From Pseudomonas sp. RIT288 (GTDB taxonomy: Bacteria; Pseudomonadota; Gammaproteobacteria; Pseudomonadales; Pseudomonadaceae), in the NCBI RefSeq assembly GCF_000631985.1, contig NZ_JFYN01000044.1, forward strand, positions 62,001 through 126,000: 64,000 nt of DNA, read 5' to 3'. Positions within the stretch are counted from its first letter, which is position 1; every line of letters begins with the position of its first letter. Positions 1-9,671 of the stretch are shown here, piece after piece. The notes under the pieces are model-generated. The model searched no databases. It was given only the letters and a program-made list of their open reading frames with translations, and was not told where the DNA came from. Both the position numbers and the translations under genes were made by a program.

Positions 1-1
1 T

Positions 2-1363
2 AACATCACCAGCAGCGTCGCGGTGTTCACCGGGCTGATCGCCTCGATCATCTTCGGTCTGCTGGTGATTCGCCTGCGTCGGCCGGTGGCGCATCTGATT
101 CGTAACCGACCGCTGGCGCAACGTCTGAAACAGCCGTCGCTGCAGGAGTCGCTGCGGATTTTTTCCGGGCTCTGGTATTGGCCGATTGTGCTGATGGTGC
201 TGGTTTCGGCGGTCAATCTGATCGGTATCGGCGAAGACAATCAAAAGGCCCTGCGTTGTGCGCTGTTCACCACCGTGCTGCTGATCGGCACGGTGTTCCT
301 CAGCACCATCCTCCAACACGTGTTCAAGTCGCGAAAAGCCGAAGCGATCCAGCGCAGCAGCGCTTACAAGGAACGCTTTCTCAGCCTGTTGCACGCCTTG
401 CTGCGGATTGTCATTGCGATTGCCTTCATCGACATTCTCGGACGGATCTGGGGCGTTTCACTGCTCGACTTCGCCCAGAGCAGCACGATTGGCCGGGCGA
501 TCAGCAATGCGTTGAGCAGCATCGGCCTGATCTTCCTCGTCACGTGGCTGTTGTGGGTGGTGCTCGACACGGCGATTCAGGAAGCATTGAAACCACCGGT
601 GAGCAAACGCTCGTCGCGTCAGCCCAGCACCCGGGTGAAAACTATCCTGCCGCTGCTGCGCAACGCGATCAAAATCATCCTGGTGGTGATCTGCGCGATC
701 ACCACCATGGCCAACCTCGGCATCAACGTTGCGCCACTGTTGGCCGGTGCCGGGGTGGTCGGTCTGGCGATCGGTTTCGGTTCGCAGCAACTGGTGCAGG
801 ACGTGATCACCGGGCTGTTCATCATCATCGAAGACACCCTGTCGATCGGCGACTGGGTGGTGCTCGATTCCGGGCATGCCGGCACGGTCGAGGGCCTGAC
901 CATCCGCACCCTGCGCCTGCGTGACGGCAAGGGGTTTGTACACTCGGTGCCGTTCGGCCAGATCAAGGCTGTGACCAACCAGTCACGGCAGTTCGCCTAT
1001 GCGTTTTTCTCGGTGCAGTTCACCTACGACACCGATGTCGACAAGGCCATCGAGCTGATCCGCGAGACTGGTGATTCGATCCGTGAAGACCCGTTCCTCA
1101 AGTACAACCTGCAAGGGCCGCTGGATGTGTTCGGGGTGGACAGGATGGACTTGAACGGCGTGGTGCTGACCGCGCAATTCCGTACCGTGTCGGGCGGGCA
1201 ATATGCGGTGAGCCGGGCGTTCAACCAGCGTTTGAAAAAGCTTGTGGATAACAGCCCTGACGTGCATTTTGCGCAGACTTATCCACAGCAGGTTTTGTTG
1301 CCCAAGCGGCAGGGTGAGGGGGCGCTGGTGGCGAGCGAGGTGCCGCAGGAATCGCGGACTTGA
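2..1363 (+). CDS. MscS-family mechanosensitive channel, 5' partial
   Basis: The frame is open from the first base of the window, so the N-terminus lies outside; the GTG at 23 is only an internal in-frame codon. The visible part has several hydrophobic segments. Then comes the MscS pore-helix and beta-domain signature: a Gly/Ala-rich helix near nt 740-790 (AGAGVVGLAIGFGSQ), followed by QDVITGLFIIIEDTLSIGDWV. The role would be release of solutes on hypo-osmotic shock through the inner membrane. The long hydrophobic N-terminal part suggests a YbiO-like moderate-conductance member rather than a minimal MscS. The gene ends at TGA, just before a REPIN and the convergent lhr. Confidence 0.9.
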   Translation, partial: NITSSVAVFTGLIASIIFGLLVIRLRRPVAHLIRNRPLAQRLKQPSLQESLRIFSGLWYWPIVLMVLVSAVNLIGIGEDNQKALRCALFTTVLLIGTVFLSTILQHVFKSRKAEAIQRSSAYKERFLSLLHALLRIVIAIAFIDILGRIWGVSLLDFAQSSTIGRAISNALSSIGLIFLVTWLLWVVLDTAIQEALKPPVSKRSSRQPSTRVKTILPLLRNAIKIILVVICAITTMANLGINVAPLLAGAGVVGLAIGFGSQQLVQDVITGLFIIIEDTLSIGDWVVLDSGHAGTVEGLTIRTLRLRDGKGFVHSVPFGQIKAVTNQSRQFAYAFFSVQFTYDTDVDKAIELIRETGDSIREDPFLKYNLQGPLDVFGVDRMDLNGVVLTAQFRTVSGGQYAVSRAFNQRLKKLVDNSPDVHFAQTYPQQVLLPKRQGEGALVASEVPQESRT

Positions 1364-1394
1364 TTTCAGGTTTGGTGTTGGTAGTACCGGCCTC

Positions 1395-1460
1395 ATCGCG
1401 AGCAGGCTCACTCCTACAGGGGGGAACGCAGTCCAAAGTAGGAGTGAGCCCGCTCGCGAT
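1395..1460. repeat. REPIN, family A (GCGAGCAGGCTC)
   Basis: Two inverted REP units face each other (arms 1395-1417 and 1438-1460, nearly perfect complements) in the convergent gap between the channel gene and lhr. The arms carry the core GCGAGCAGGCTC, with small substitutions compared with the other copies. Confidence 0.85.
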
Positions 1461-1479
1461 AGCGCCAAAACAATCGACA

Positions 1480-4400
1480 TCAATGCCGGATCAGCTTGCT
1501 GCGCACCTGCTCCATGCAGATCTGATCCAGCTCCAGCCAAAACTGTTGCTTGCCGGCAATCTCTGCAGCAACCGGCACGCCATCGCGATACACCAGCCGA
1601 TTACTCGCCAGTGCCGGCACTTTTGCCCCCGGCAACAACGTCCCGGCCAGGTTCAACGGATCCACTCCGCACACCGTGATCAAACTGCCGTCATGCGCTC
1701 GCCGCCGAACCTCCCGCAGCAACGGAATCGCCTCGGGCAAGGCAAACTGTTCCCCCGCCAGGCCACTGACAAAGCGCCCGCCGCGAATCTCGCCACGGGC
1801 CTCCAGCCGATGAAACGTGCGCAGTAATTCGCGCCAGCTCGGCAGCCAATCCGCCTCGCGCTCCAGCAGGCGCCAGAACACTACGCCATAGCGGCGCAGC
1901 AACGTCATGGCGACATGTTCGAGGGTTTCTGCTGACGCCATCTGGCCGCTTTCCAGCAGTGGACCGCGCCGCAACAACGCCCAGCGACCGGCATCGTCCA
2001 TGCCGCCGACAAACGCTCCGCGCCCGCGACGACTGCTGCGTTGCTGGCGCTTGCTCGCCGGGGTGATCAGGGCGCGCAAACCGGCGAAGCTGTCGGCGTT
2101 CACCAGACCGGCACCGACCAGTTCCTGCAGGGCGATTTCCAGCTCGGTGCGCAGCAGGTGCGCCTCGTGAATCAACTCATCGAAAAACAACGCGCCGTGC
2201 TGACTCAGCGCCTCGTAGACCTTTTGCGTTTTCGCTGACAGTTCACTGACCGGCGTCTGCTCGGCCAATCCACTCCACAACCCGACCTGACTGCGCGGCA
2301 ACAGCACAATCGGCGTACTGCGCAACGCCGTGCCGCTGACTTTCTGCCGGGCACTGAGGCGCGTCCACACCAGTTTGCCGTTGCGGCACAGGTCATCCAG
2401 CCAGCTCGGTGAATAGTCTTTCAGGCGCGTTGGAAGAATGTCGCGGTCCCACGCCGAAGCCGCTGCCGGGTAACCTTCGAACTGGCCGACAATCGCCGGC
2501 AACACCGTGCTGCCCTGACCGCGCGTAGCGGGGGACAGATGTTGCCAGTCGAACAGAAATCGCATGAAATCCTGCAGTGCTACCGGCTCGATTTCCCGGC
2601 GCAAACGCTTGACGGTGTAGCGATGAATGCGCGCCAGCAGATGCCGCTCGCACCATTCCTCAACGGCCACACCCGGGGTGAAATGACCGCGCAGCACATA
2701 GCCTTCGCGCTCCAGTTGCGCGAGGGCCTGATTGACCTGCGGTATCGGCAACGCGAGTGGTTCGGCAATGGCGGCTAACGGCAGCGGACCGAAGGCGCCG
2801 AGTCGGGCGCGGATCACTTCGATCAATGCGTCATCGAACGTCCAGACATCATTGAACCCGGGCAGCGCTGCTTGCGGCGGTTGCAACGTGGCCTGTGGAT
2901 AAAGCGCCAACAGGCACGTCAGGCGTTCACGTGCCAGCCACAACGAGCCAGGCTGTGGATGTGGAGCGACTGTGAGGCCGTCTTCGCGAGCAGGCTCGCT
3001 CCCACAGTTGACTGTGTTCCAACTGGCGGAACGCGGTTGAATGTGGGAGCGAGCCTGCTCGCGAAGCTTTTCTTTTGCCGTTACTTGCGCAACGGCCAAG
3101 CGGCAGGCGCGACCGCTCGCAGTCAGCGCGTCAAGCCATTCGCGCCAGTGTTCGCCAGCCTGAACTTCAAGGTCGCTGATGCAGGCCAGGCTCATCAGCG
3201 CCTCGTGCATTTCATCGACGTTGGCCGGCGTCGGCCACGCTTCCTCGCGCACCGCGTTGATGGCGTCGGCGTCCAGCGCACCGAGATCGTCGGTGGACTG
3301 CGGATCGCTCCAGCGCCGGTTGATCACCGCTTGGGTGCGGCGTTCTTCCAGCGGCGCATCGTCGAGAAAGGTGTAAGGCCGCGCGCTGAGAATTTCTGCC
3401 GCCAGCGGTGACGGCGCCGGCAGATCGCGGCTGATCAACTGCACCTCGCCGCGCTCCATGCGCCGCAGCAGATTGAGCCAGCCGTCGCTGTCCATGGCCT
3501 CGTGCAGGCAATCGTCGAGGGTCTGTTCCACCAGCGGATGTTCAGGGACTTCCCGCTCGCCGGCGAGGTTTTCCAGGCAGGCGATCTGATCGGGAAACAC
3601 GCTGGCAATCAGGTCTTCACTTTTCATCCGCTGCAACTGCGGCGCGACTTTGCGCCCGCCGGTAAAACGCGGCAACGCCAGCGCCACCCCGGCATTCCAG
3701 CGCCAGCGCACGCCGAACAATGGCGCGTCGAGAATCGCCTGAATCAGGATGTGCTCGGCGCTGTTGCTGTGCAGGTAACGCCAGACGTCATCCAGTTCAA
3801 AACTATGGCTGGTGGACAGAGACAGGACGATCGCGTCTTCGCTGGCGGCAGCTTGCAACTCGAAATTGAACGTGCGGCAGAAACGCTTGCGCAGGGCCAG
3901 GCCCCAGGCACGGTTGATGCGGCTGCCGAACGGTGAATGGATGATCAACTGGGTGCCGCCGGACTCGTCGAAAAACCGCTCCATCAGCAGCGTGTCCTGC
4001 GAGGGCAGGGCGCCGAGGGTCAGGCGAGCGCGGGCGAGATAGTCCACCAGTTGTTCGGCGCTGGCGCGGTTCAGGCCGAGGCTTGCGGTCAGCCAGTCGA
4101 GCGCCGGTTGCAGATCGCCGGGGTGGGCGCCGAGCAGATCGTCGAGGGTCGCTTGCAGGCGCGCCACCGCCGCAGACAATTCATCGCTGCGCCCCGGTGC
4201 TTCGCCGAGCCAGAACGGAATGGTCGGCGGCTGGCCTTGGGCATCCTCGACCCGCACCTTGCCGGTTTCCACCCGCAGGATTCGGTAGGAAGTATTGCCG
4301 AGCTGGAACACATCACCCGCGATGCTTTCCACGGCAAAGTCTTCGTTGACGCTGCCGATGCTCAGGCCCTGCGGCTCCAGCAGCACGCTGTAGTCGGCGT

Positions 4401-5913
4401 TGTCGGGGATGGTGCCGCCGCTGGTCACGGCGGTCAGTTGCGCGCCGCGACGGCCGCGCAGAGTACGGCTGACGGCGTCGCGGTGCAGGTAGGCGCTGCG
4501 GATGCCCTGACGACCGTTATAGCCTTCGGCGAGCATCGTCAGCAGCGCCTGATAGTGTTTTTCGTCGAGATCGCGGTATGGCGAGGCTTTGCGAAACAGT
4601 GCCAGCAGCGCATCTTCCGCCCATTCGCGGCAACTGACTTCGGCGATGATCTGCTGCGCCAGTACATCCAGCGGCGCCTTGGGGATGTGCAGGGTGTCGA
4701 GTTCGCCACGGCGCACGCAGTCGAGCAGGGCGGCGCATTCGATCAGGTCGTCGCGGGTGGTCGCGAACAAGCGGCCCTTGGGCGTGCCGCCGACCTGGTG
4801 CCCGGAGCGACCGACTCTTTGCAGAAACCCGGCAATCGAACGCGGCGAGGCGATCTGACAGACCAGATCGACTTCGCCGATATCAATGCCCAATTCCAGT
4901 GAGGCCGTGGCGATCAGCACTTGCAGTTCGCCGCGCTTGAGCCGCTGTTCGGCGTCGAGGCGGAATTCCTTGGCCAGGCTGCCGTGGTGCGCGGCCACCG
5001 CGTGTTTGCCGAGGCGCTCGCTGAGGTGGCGGCTAAGGCGTTCGGCCAAGCGTCGGGTGTTGACGAAAATCAGCGTGGTGCGGTGTTCGCGGGCCAGTTC
5101 GGCGAGGCGGTCATAAACCAATTCCCAGACATCGTTGGCCATCACAGCCGACAACGGCACCGGCGGCACTTCGATGCCCAGATTCCGTGGCCGGGCGTGG
5201 CCGATGTCGATGATCTCGCAGGGGCGATCAGTGCCGACCAGAAACCGCGCCACGGCATCGATCGGCTTTTGCGTGGCGGACAAGCCGATGCGGGTCAATG
5301 GTTCGGCACACAGCGCCTGCAGGCGTTCGAGGCTCAGCGCCAGATGACTGCCGCGTTTGCCGGCAGCGATGGCGTGGATCTCGTCGATGATCACCGTGCG
5401 TGTGCTGCCGAGCATTTTGCGTCCGGACTCGGAGCCGAGCAGCACGTAGAGCGATTCCGGGGTGGTCACCAGAATGTGCGGCGCACTTTTGCGCATGGCT
5501 GCGCGGTCTTTTTGCGGAGTGTCGCCGGTGCGTACGGCGGTGGTGATCTGCAATTCGGGCAGGCCCATCTGGCGCAACTGCTCGGTGATCCCCGCCAACG
5601 GGTTCTGCAGGTTGATGCGGATGTCGTTGGACAACGCCTTGAGTGGCGAAACGTAGACCACCAGGGTTTCGTCCCGCAGGCCTTCAGGGTTTTCCAGGCC
5701 TCGGTGGACGAGGTCGTCAAGCACCGCAAGGAACGCGGTGAGGGTTTTACCGGAGCCGGTGGGCGCGGCAATCAGCGTCGAGCGGCGCTGGCGGATCAAC
5801 GGCCATGCGCGGGCCTGGGCGGCGGTGACCGTCGGGAAGGTGCTGCTGAACCAGGCGCTGACGGCGGGGTGAAAGCCTGCCAGTGCCGCGTCCTTGGGGA
5901 TGGGCAGATTCAT
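1480..5913 (-). CDS. lhr: Lhr, large ATP-dependent helicase-related protein
   Basis: This 1477-residue protein has the size of Lhr (about 1400-1540). It starts with an SF2 helicase core: Walker A PTGSGKT at residues 51-57, a DEIH box at 177-180, and a second RecA domain with the Lhr-typical SPRSIAGFLQRVGRSGH region. A long winged-helix/Lhr-core C-terminal half follows. Lhr proteins are 3'-5' translocases acting in DNA repair. The ATG at 5911-5913 directly precedes a good N-terminus. Residues about 950-977 are encoded by an in-frame REPIN and read as low-complexity Arg/Ser-rich sequence (EQARSH, CGSEPARE) unlike the rest of the protein. It is transcribed alone and convergent with the channel gene. 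Confidence 0.95.
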   Translation of the reverse strand: MNLPIPKDAALAGFHPAVSAWFSSTFPTVTAAQARAWPLIRQRRSTLIAAPTGSGKTLTAFLAVLDDLVHRGLENPEGLRDETLVVYVSPLKALSNDIRINLQNPLAGITEQLRQMGLPELQITTAVRTGDTPQKDRAAMRKSAPHILVTTPESLYVLLGSESGRKMLGSTRTVIIDEIHAIAAGKRGSHLALSLERLQALCAEPLTRIGLSATQKPIDAVARFLVGTDRPCEIIDIGHARPRNLGIEVPPVPLSAVMANDVWELVYDRLAELAREHRTTLIFVNTRRLAERLSRHLSERLGKHAVAAHHGSLAKEFRLDAEQRLKRGELQVLIATASLELGIDIGEVDLVCQIASPRSIAGFLQRVGRSGHQVGGTPKGRLFATTRDDLIECAALLDCVRRGELDTLHIPKAPLDVLAQQIIAEVSCREWAEDALLALFRKASPYRDLDEKHYQALLTMLAEGYNGRQGIRSAYLHRDAVSRTLRGRRGAQLTAVTSGGTIPDNADYSVLLEPQGLSIGSVNEDFAVESIAGDVFQLGNTSYRILRVETGKVRVEDAQGQPPTIPFWLGEAPGRSDELSAAVARLQATLDDLLGAHPGDLQPALDWLTASLGLNRASAEQLVDYLARARLTLGALPSQDTLLMERFFDESGGTQLIIHSPFGSRINRAWGLALRKRFCRTFNFELQAAASEDAIVLSLSTSHSFELDDVWRYLHSNSAEHILIQAILDAPLFGVRWRWNAGVALALPRFTGGRKVAPQLQRMKSEDLIASVFPDQIACLENLAGEREVPEHPLVEQTLDDCLHEAMDSDGWLNLLRRMERGEVQLISRDLPAPSPLAAEILSARPYTFLDDAPLEERRTQAVINRRWSDPQSTDDLGALDADAINAVREEAWPTPANVDEMHEALMSLACISDLEVQAGEHWREWLDALTASGRACRLAVAQVTAKEKLREQARSHIQPRSASWNTVNCGSEPAREDGLTVAPHPQPGSLWLARERLTCLLALYPQATLQPPQAALPGFNDVWTFDDALIEVIRARLGAFGPLPLAAIAEPLALPIPQVNQALAQLEREGYVLRGHFTPGVAVEEWCERHLLARIHRYTVKRLRREIEPVALQDFMRFLFDWQHLSPATRGQGSTVLPAIVGQFEGYPAAASAWDRDILPTRLKDYSPSWLDDLCRNGKLVWTRLSARQKVSGTALRSTPIVLLPRSQVGLWSGLAEQTPVSELSAKTQKVYEALSQHGALFFDELIHEAHLLRTELEIALQELVGAGLVNADSFAGLRALITPASKRQQRSSRRGRGAFVGGMDDAGRWALLRRGPLLESGQMASAETLEHVAMTLLRRYGVVFWRLLEREADWLPSWRELLRTFHRLEARGEIRGGRFVSGLAGEQFALPEAIPLLREVRRRAHDGSLITVCGVDPLNLAGTLLPGAKVPALASNRLVYRDGVPVAAEIAGKQQFWLELDQICMEQVRSKLIRH
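2982..3066. repeat. REPIN, family A, inside lhr
   Basis: Perfect 25-base inverted arms (2982-3006 and 3042-3066) sit fully inside the lhr reading frame. Translation passes through without a stop, and the insertion keeps the frame. Confidence 0.92.
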
Positions 5914-5985
5914 GGCTCAAGTTATGCGGGTGGGGGCGGCAAGATGCAAGTACCGCTCGGGATCTCCAGTGGCTGACAGGGCTTC

Positions 5986-6033
5986 ATCGCGAGCAGGCTC
6001 ACTCCTGCAGGGGAATGCGAGCCTGCTCGCGAT
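5986..6033. repeat. REPIN, family A, short-spacer copy
   Basis: Arms ATCGCGAGCAGGCTC and GAGCCTGCTCGCGAT are separated by only a short spacer, between the divergent lhr and sugar-nucleotide genes. The right unit lacks the GTGGGAG end. Nothing else is evident in this 281-base gap. Confidence 0.8.
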
Positions 6034-6194
6034 GGGGCCAGTAGATTCAGCACAATTCCCGGCGATCTACACTTTACGGGTGACGGTTGCGCACTAAACC
6101 CGCAAAATGCAACGATTCCGGCAATTATCGATGACGGTGTCACCAGCACCGTCGCTAAAGCCATCGTTCCAATCAGACTGGGCCTGCTGACTCT

Positions 6195-7071
6195 ATGCGA
6201 ATGCGCCTTATGTTACTGGGCGGCGGAAATGCCCTTGGGCAGGCGCTGATTCGCCTCGGTGCGGAAGAAGACATCGGTTTCCTCGCCCCCCGCCCGCCAG
6301 AAGACGGCTGGGATGCCGCGAGCCTGACGCAACTGCTCGACGATACCCGTCCGGATGCGTTGATCAACCTCGCCTACTATTTCGACTGGTTCCAGGCCGA
6401 GACCGTCAGCGAAAACCGTCTGGCCGGTCAGGAGCGCGCCATCGAAAGGCTGGCCGAGTTGTGCCAGCACCACAACATCATCCTCGTGCAGCCTTCCAGC
6501 TATCGGGTGTTCGACGGTTCGCGGGCGACCGCCTACAGCGAAAAGGACGAGCCGGTGCCGCTGGGCCTGCGTGGTCAGGCGCTGTGGCGCATCGAGCAAA
6601 GTGTTCGCGCCACTTGCCCGCAACACGTGTTGCTGCGCTTCGGCTGGCTGCTTGATGACAGCCCCGAAGGCACCCTCGGGCGCTTCCTCGCTCGCGCCGA
6701 ACAACCGGACGAATTGCTCATGGCCGATGATCGCCGGGGCAATCCGACCCCGGTGGATGACGCGGCACGGGTGATCATTTCGGTGCTCAAACAACTCGAT
6801 TGCGCGGCGCCGCTGTGGGGCACTTATCATTACGCCGGCCACGAAGCGACCACGCCGCTGGCGCTCGGTCAGGCGATTCTGACCGAAGCGCGCGGCCTGC
6901 ATCAGTTGGCAATCGAAGCACCGACCGCTCAGGCCCACGCCGCGCGGCCGGACGCCGCCGAGGAACCGCAACACGCGGTACTCGCCTGCAAGAAAATTCT
7001 GCACACTTTCGGGATCAAGCCCCGCGCCTGGCGCGCCGCACTCCCGGCTTTACTGGATAGGTTTTATCGTC

Positions 7072-7079
<8 letters not shown>
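6195..7079 (+). CDS. RmlD-like sugar nucleotide-binding oxidoreductase
   Basis: This 294-residue protein has an N-terminal Rossmann motif GGGNALG (residues 9-15) and an RmlD/dTDP-4-dehydrorhamnose-reductase-like layout, including a ...VQPSSYRVFDG segment. The Tyr-x3-Lys triad is not obvious, so it may bind a sugar nucleotide without being a standard reductase. It overlaps the following epimerase gene by 8 bases, so the two are co-translated and probably act on the same sugar nucleotide. In PAO1 the same pair lies beside oprG (PA4069/PA4068, from memory). The substrate cannot be read from sequence. Confidence 0.85.
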
Positions 7080-8001
<922 letters not shown>

Positions 8002-8012
8002 ATCGAAAAAAC

Positions 8013-8042
8013 AAAAAAGGCGCCTTTGCAGGCGCCTTTTTT
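8013..8042 (+). terminator. Rho-independent terminator
   Basis: A perfect 13-bp stem (six A, then GGCGCCT) with a TTGC loop ends in six T. It lies 11 bases after the stop of the epimerase gene, closing the two-gene operon. Because the stem begins with A6, it could also work on the minus strand. Confidence 0.95.
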
Positions 8043-8079
8043 GTGGGCGGGGTATTGCTTTGACGCTCGGTGCAATCCC

Positions 8080-8207
8080 TGTGGCGAGGGAGCTTGCTCC
8101 CGCTGCGCAGCAGTCGCAAATTCAGTCAACGCGGTTTTTCTGAAGCACCGCTTTTGCCTTGTTCAGGGCTGCTTCGCAGCCCAGCGGGAGCAAGCTCCCT
8201 CGCCACA
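8080..8207. repeat. REPIN, family C (GGGAGCTTGCTCCC)
   Basis: Inverted units TGTGGCGAGGGAGCTTGCTCC and its complement lie at the two ends of a 128-base element between the convergent epimerase and oprG genes. Each unit itself contains the palindrome GGGAGCTTGCTCCC or its mirror, so long cruciform structures are possible. Confidence 0.88.
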
Positions 8208-8247
8208 TTAGCCCGCATTCACCACCACGCGAATGTTCGAATGTTGC

Positions 8248-8946
8248 TTAGAACTTGTAGCCCAGACCCACCATGTACACAAACGGATCGACATCAACAT
8301 TCACCTTGGCACGGGTGCCCGGCGCGACCGCGTTGTTCTCGACGGTGGCGCGAGTATCGATGTCGATGTAGCGCACCTGGGCGTTGAGCATGATGTTGTC
8401 GGTCAGCATGTAGTCAGCGCCGACCTGCCAGGCCAGGCCCCAGGAGTTTTTCGCCTTGAAGTTGCTGAAGCCGTTGGACTGGGCTTCGCTGCCGACGTGC
8501 TCGTCGTAGATCCAGGTGTAGTTGATGCCGCCGCCGATGTACGGCTGGAATGGTGATTTCGCATCCAGCGGGTAGTACACGACGCTGAGGGTGGGCGGCA
8601 GGTGTTTCAAAGTGCCGAGTTTGCCGTTGGCGGCTGGCAGCGCGGTGCCTTTGATTTTTACGTCATGCTCGAATGGCGAGGCCGCCAGCAACTCGATACC
8701 GATGTTGTTGGTCAGCATGTAGGCGAAGTTCAGACCCAGTTGGGTGTCGCTGCTCATGGTCGCCTTGCCGCCCAGGTTGGTGCCGCTCAACGGACCCTGA
8801 TCGACCTTGACGCTGGAGCTGTCGGCCTTCGGGTTGACGGTGATCGCACCGGCGCGAACGATGATGTCGCCGGCTTCGTGGGCGTGGGCGAGCGGGGCTG
8901 CGAGCGCGACTGCAAACAGCGAAGCGCTGAGCAAGGACTTGTTCAT
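8248..8946 (-). CDS. oprG: OmpW-family outer membrane protein OprG
   Basis: This 232-residue protein has a cleavable signal peptide (about 22 residues, ending ALAAPLAHA) and the eight-stranded beta-barrel pattern of OmpW. It ends in the outer-membrane C-terminal signature with terminal Phe (VGLGYKF). OmpW/OprG barrels pass small hydrophobic molecules across the outer membrane. Synteny with the epimerase pair and the DUF3299/ABC operon matches oprG (PA4067) of P. aeruginosa. A 14-base TTGA-N6-TCAA box upstream suggests control by Anr/Dnr under low oxygen, as known for oprG. Confidence 0.92.
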   Translation of the reverse strand: MNKSLLSASLFAVALAAPLAHAHEAGDIIVRAGAITVNPKADSSSVKVDQGPLSGTNLGGKATMSSDTQLGLNFAYMLTNNIGIELLAASPFEHDVKIKGTALPAANGKLGTLKHLPPTLSVVYYPLDAKSPFQPYIGGGINYTWIYDEHVGSEAQSNGFSNFKAKNSWGLAWQVGADYMLTDNIMLNAQVRYIDIDTRATVENNAVAPGTRAKVNVDVDPFVYMVGLGYKF

Positions 8947-8984
8947 GGGAGCTCCAAAAGGACGTTAAAAGTGTCTGATGTCCT

Positions 8985-9026
8985 ATGGTACGAAGCCAAC
9001 TGATACGGTCTTTTGACTCAGCTCAA
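8985..9026 (-). promoter_or_regulatory. Anr/Fnr-type box and -10 of oprG
   Basis: On the minus strand TTGAGCTGAGTCAA (9013-9026) matches the Fnr/Anr half-sites TTGA-N6-TCAA. A -10-like TACCAT lies at 8985-8990. If transcription starts near 8978, the box is centred at about -41.5, the usual class II activator position. Confidence 0.7.
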
Positions 9027-9045
9027 TGAAACAGTGATGGCTCCA

Positions 9046-9121
9046 AAAGATCGCAGCCTTCGGCAGCTCCTACAGGGGATCGCATTTCAACTGTAGGAGC
9101 TGCCGAAGGCTGCGATCTTTT
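9046..9121. repeat. REPIN, family B (GATCGCAGCC...GGCTGCGATC)
   Basis: A near-perfect inverted repeat begins AAAAGATCGCAGCC and ends in its complement GGCTGCGATCTTTT. It lies downstream of the DUF3299 gene and upstream of the oprG regulatory site. The flanking A and T runs make it look like a two-way terminator. Confidence 0.88.
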
Positions 9122-9141
9122 GACTTTAAAACTGCCGGAAT

Positions 9142-9660
9142 TCACTCCGGCAGCTCATACACATAAATCTTGTCCGCTGCCATCTGATACCCGGCATCGG
9201 CCAGTTCGCTGGTGGACGCCTTGACCTGCAGCGGTCCTTCGACCCAGTACGGCTGATACAGCTCGTCGAGCTTCACGCCCAACTCGCTTTTCACATGCAC
9301 GATCTGGTTCGATGGCGGTGGCGGCACATGGATGCAGGCGCCGAAGTACGGCACCAGCAGGAAGTCCGTGGTGCGTCCTTCCTCGTTCACTTCCAGCGGT
9401 ACGATGTACCCTGGCAGGCGGATGTTCTGCCCGTCGAGACTCTGCACCACCGGCGCGTTGGGCATGTCCTGCTTGGCGGCAGGCGCCGACTCGGCCGAGA
9501 GCGCATCACTCATCTTCGACATGTCGTGCAGCGGCGTCATGTTCGGCACTTCCGGCGCGGCGTCCGGCGGGATCATCTCCGACCAAGTCAGGTCTTTCGG
9601 CGCCGCTGCCCACACGGGCATGGCAACCAGCAACAGCAGCGCGAGCACGGCGCGGGGCAT
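9142..9660 (-). CDS. DUF3299 exported protein of the Zn-regulated ABC operon
   Basis: This small secreted protein (172 residues from the chosen ATG at 9660) has a signal peptide (MPRAVLALLLLVAMPVWAAA). A DUF3299 body follows, with conserved LPGYIVPLE and FGACIHVPPPPSNQ segments. The ATG at 9660 has GAGG nine bases upstream. An ATG at 9675 overlaps the permease stop (ATGA) and is an alternative start. It is the last gene of the operon zrgA-like / ATPase / permease / DUF3299. In P. aeruginosa (PA4063-PA4066) and Vibrio (zrg genes) equivalent sets respond to zinc limitation. Its biochemical role is unknown. Confidence 0.85.
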   Translation of the reverse strand: MPRAVLALLLLVAMPVWAAAPKDLTWSEMIPPDAAPEVPNMTPLHDMSKMSDALSAESAPAAKQDMPNAPVVQSLDGQNIRLPGYIVPLEVNEEGRTTDFLLVPYFGACIHVPPPPSNQIVHVKSELGVKLDELYQPYWVEGPLQVKASTSELADAGYQMAADKIYVYELPE

Positions 9661-9671
9661 GGTGAACATCC

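Noticed and set aside
5922..6164. Small minus-strand frame upstream of lhr, and other short frames containing GASLLAK, SEPARE or RSHS
   Set aside because: These peptides are translations of REP units, not conserved proteins.
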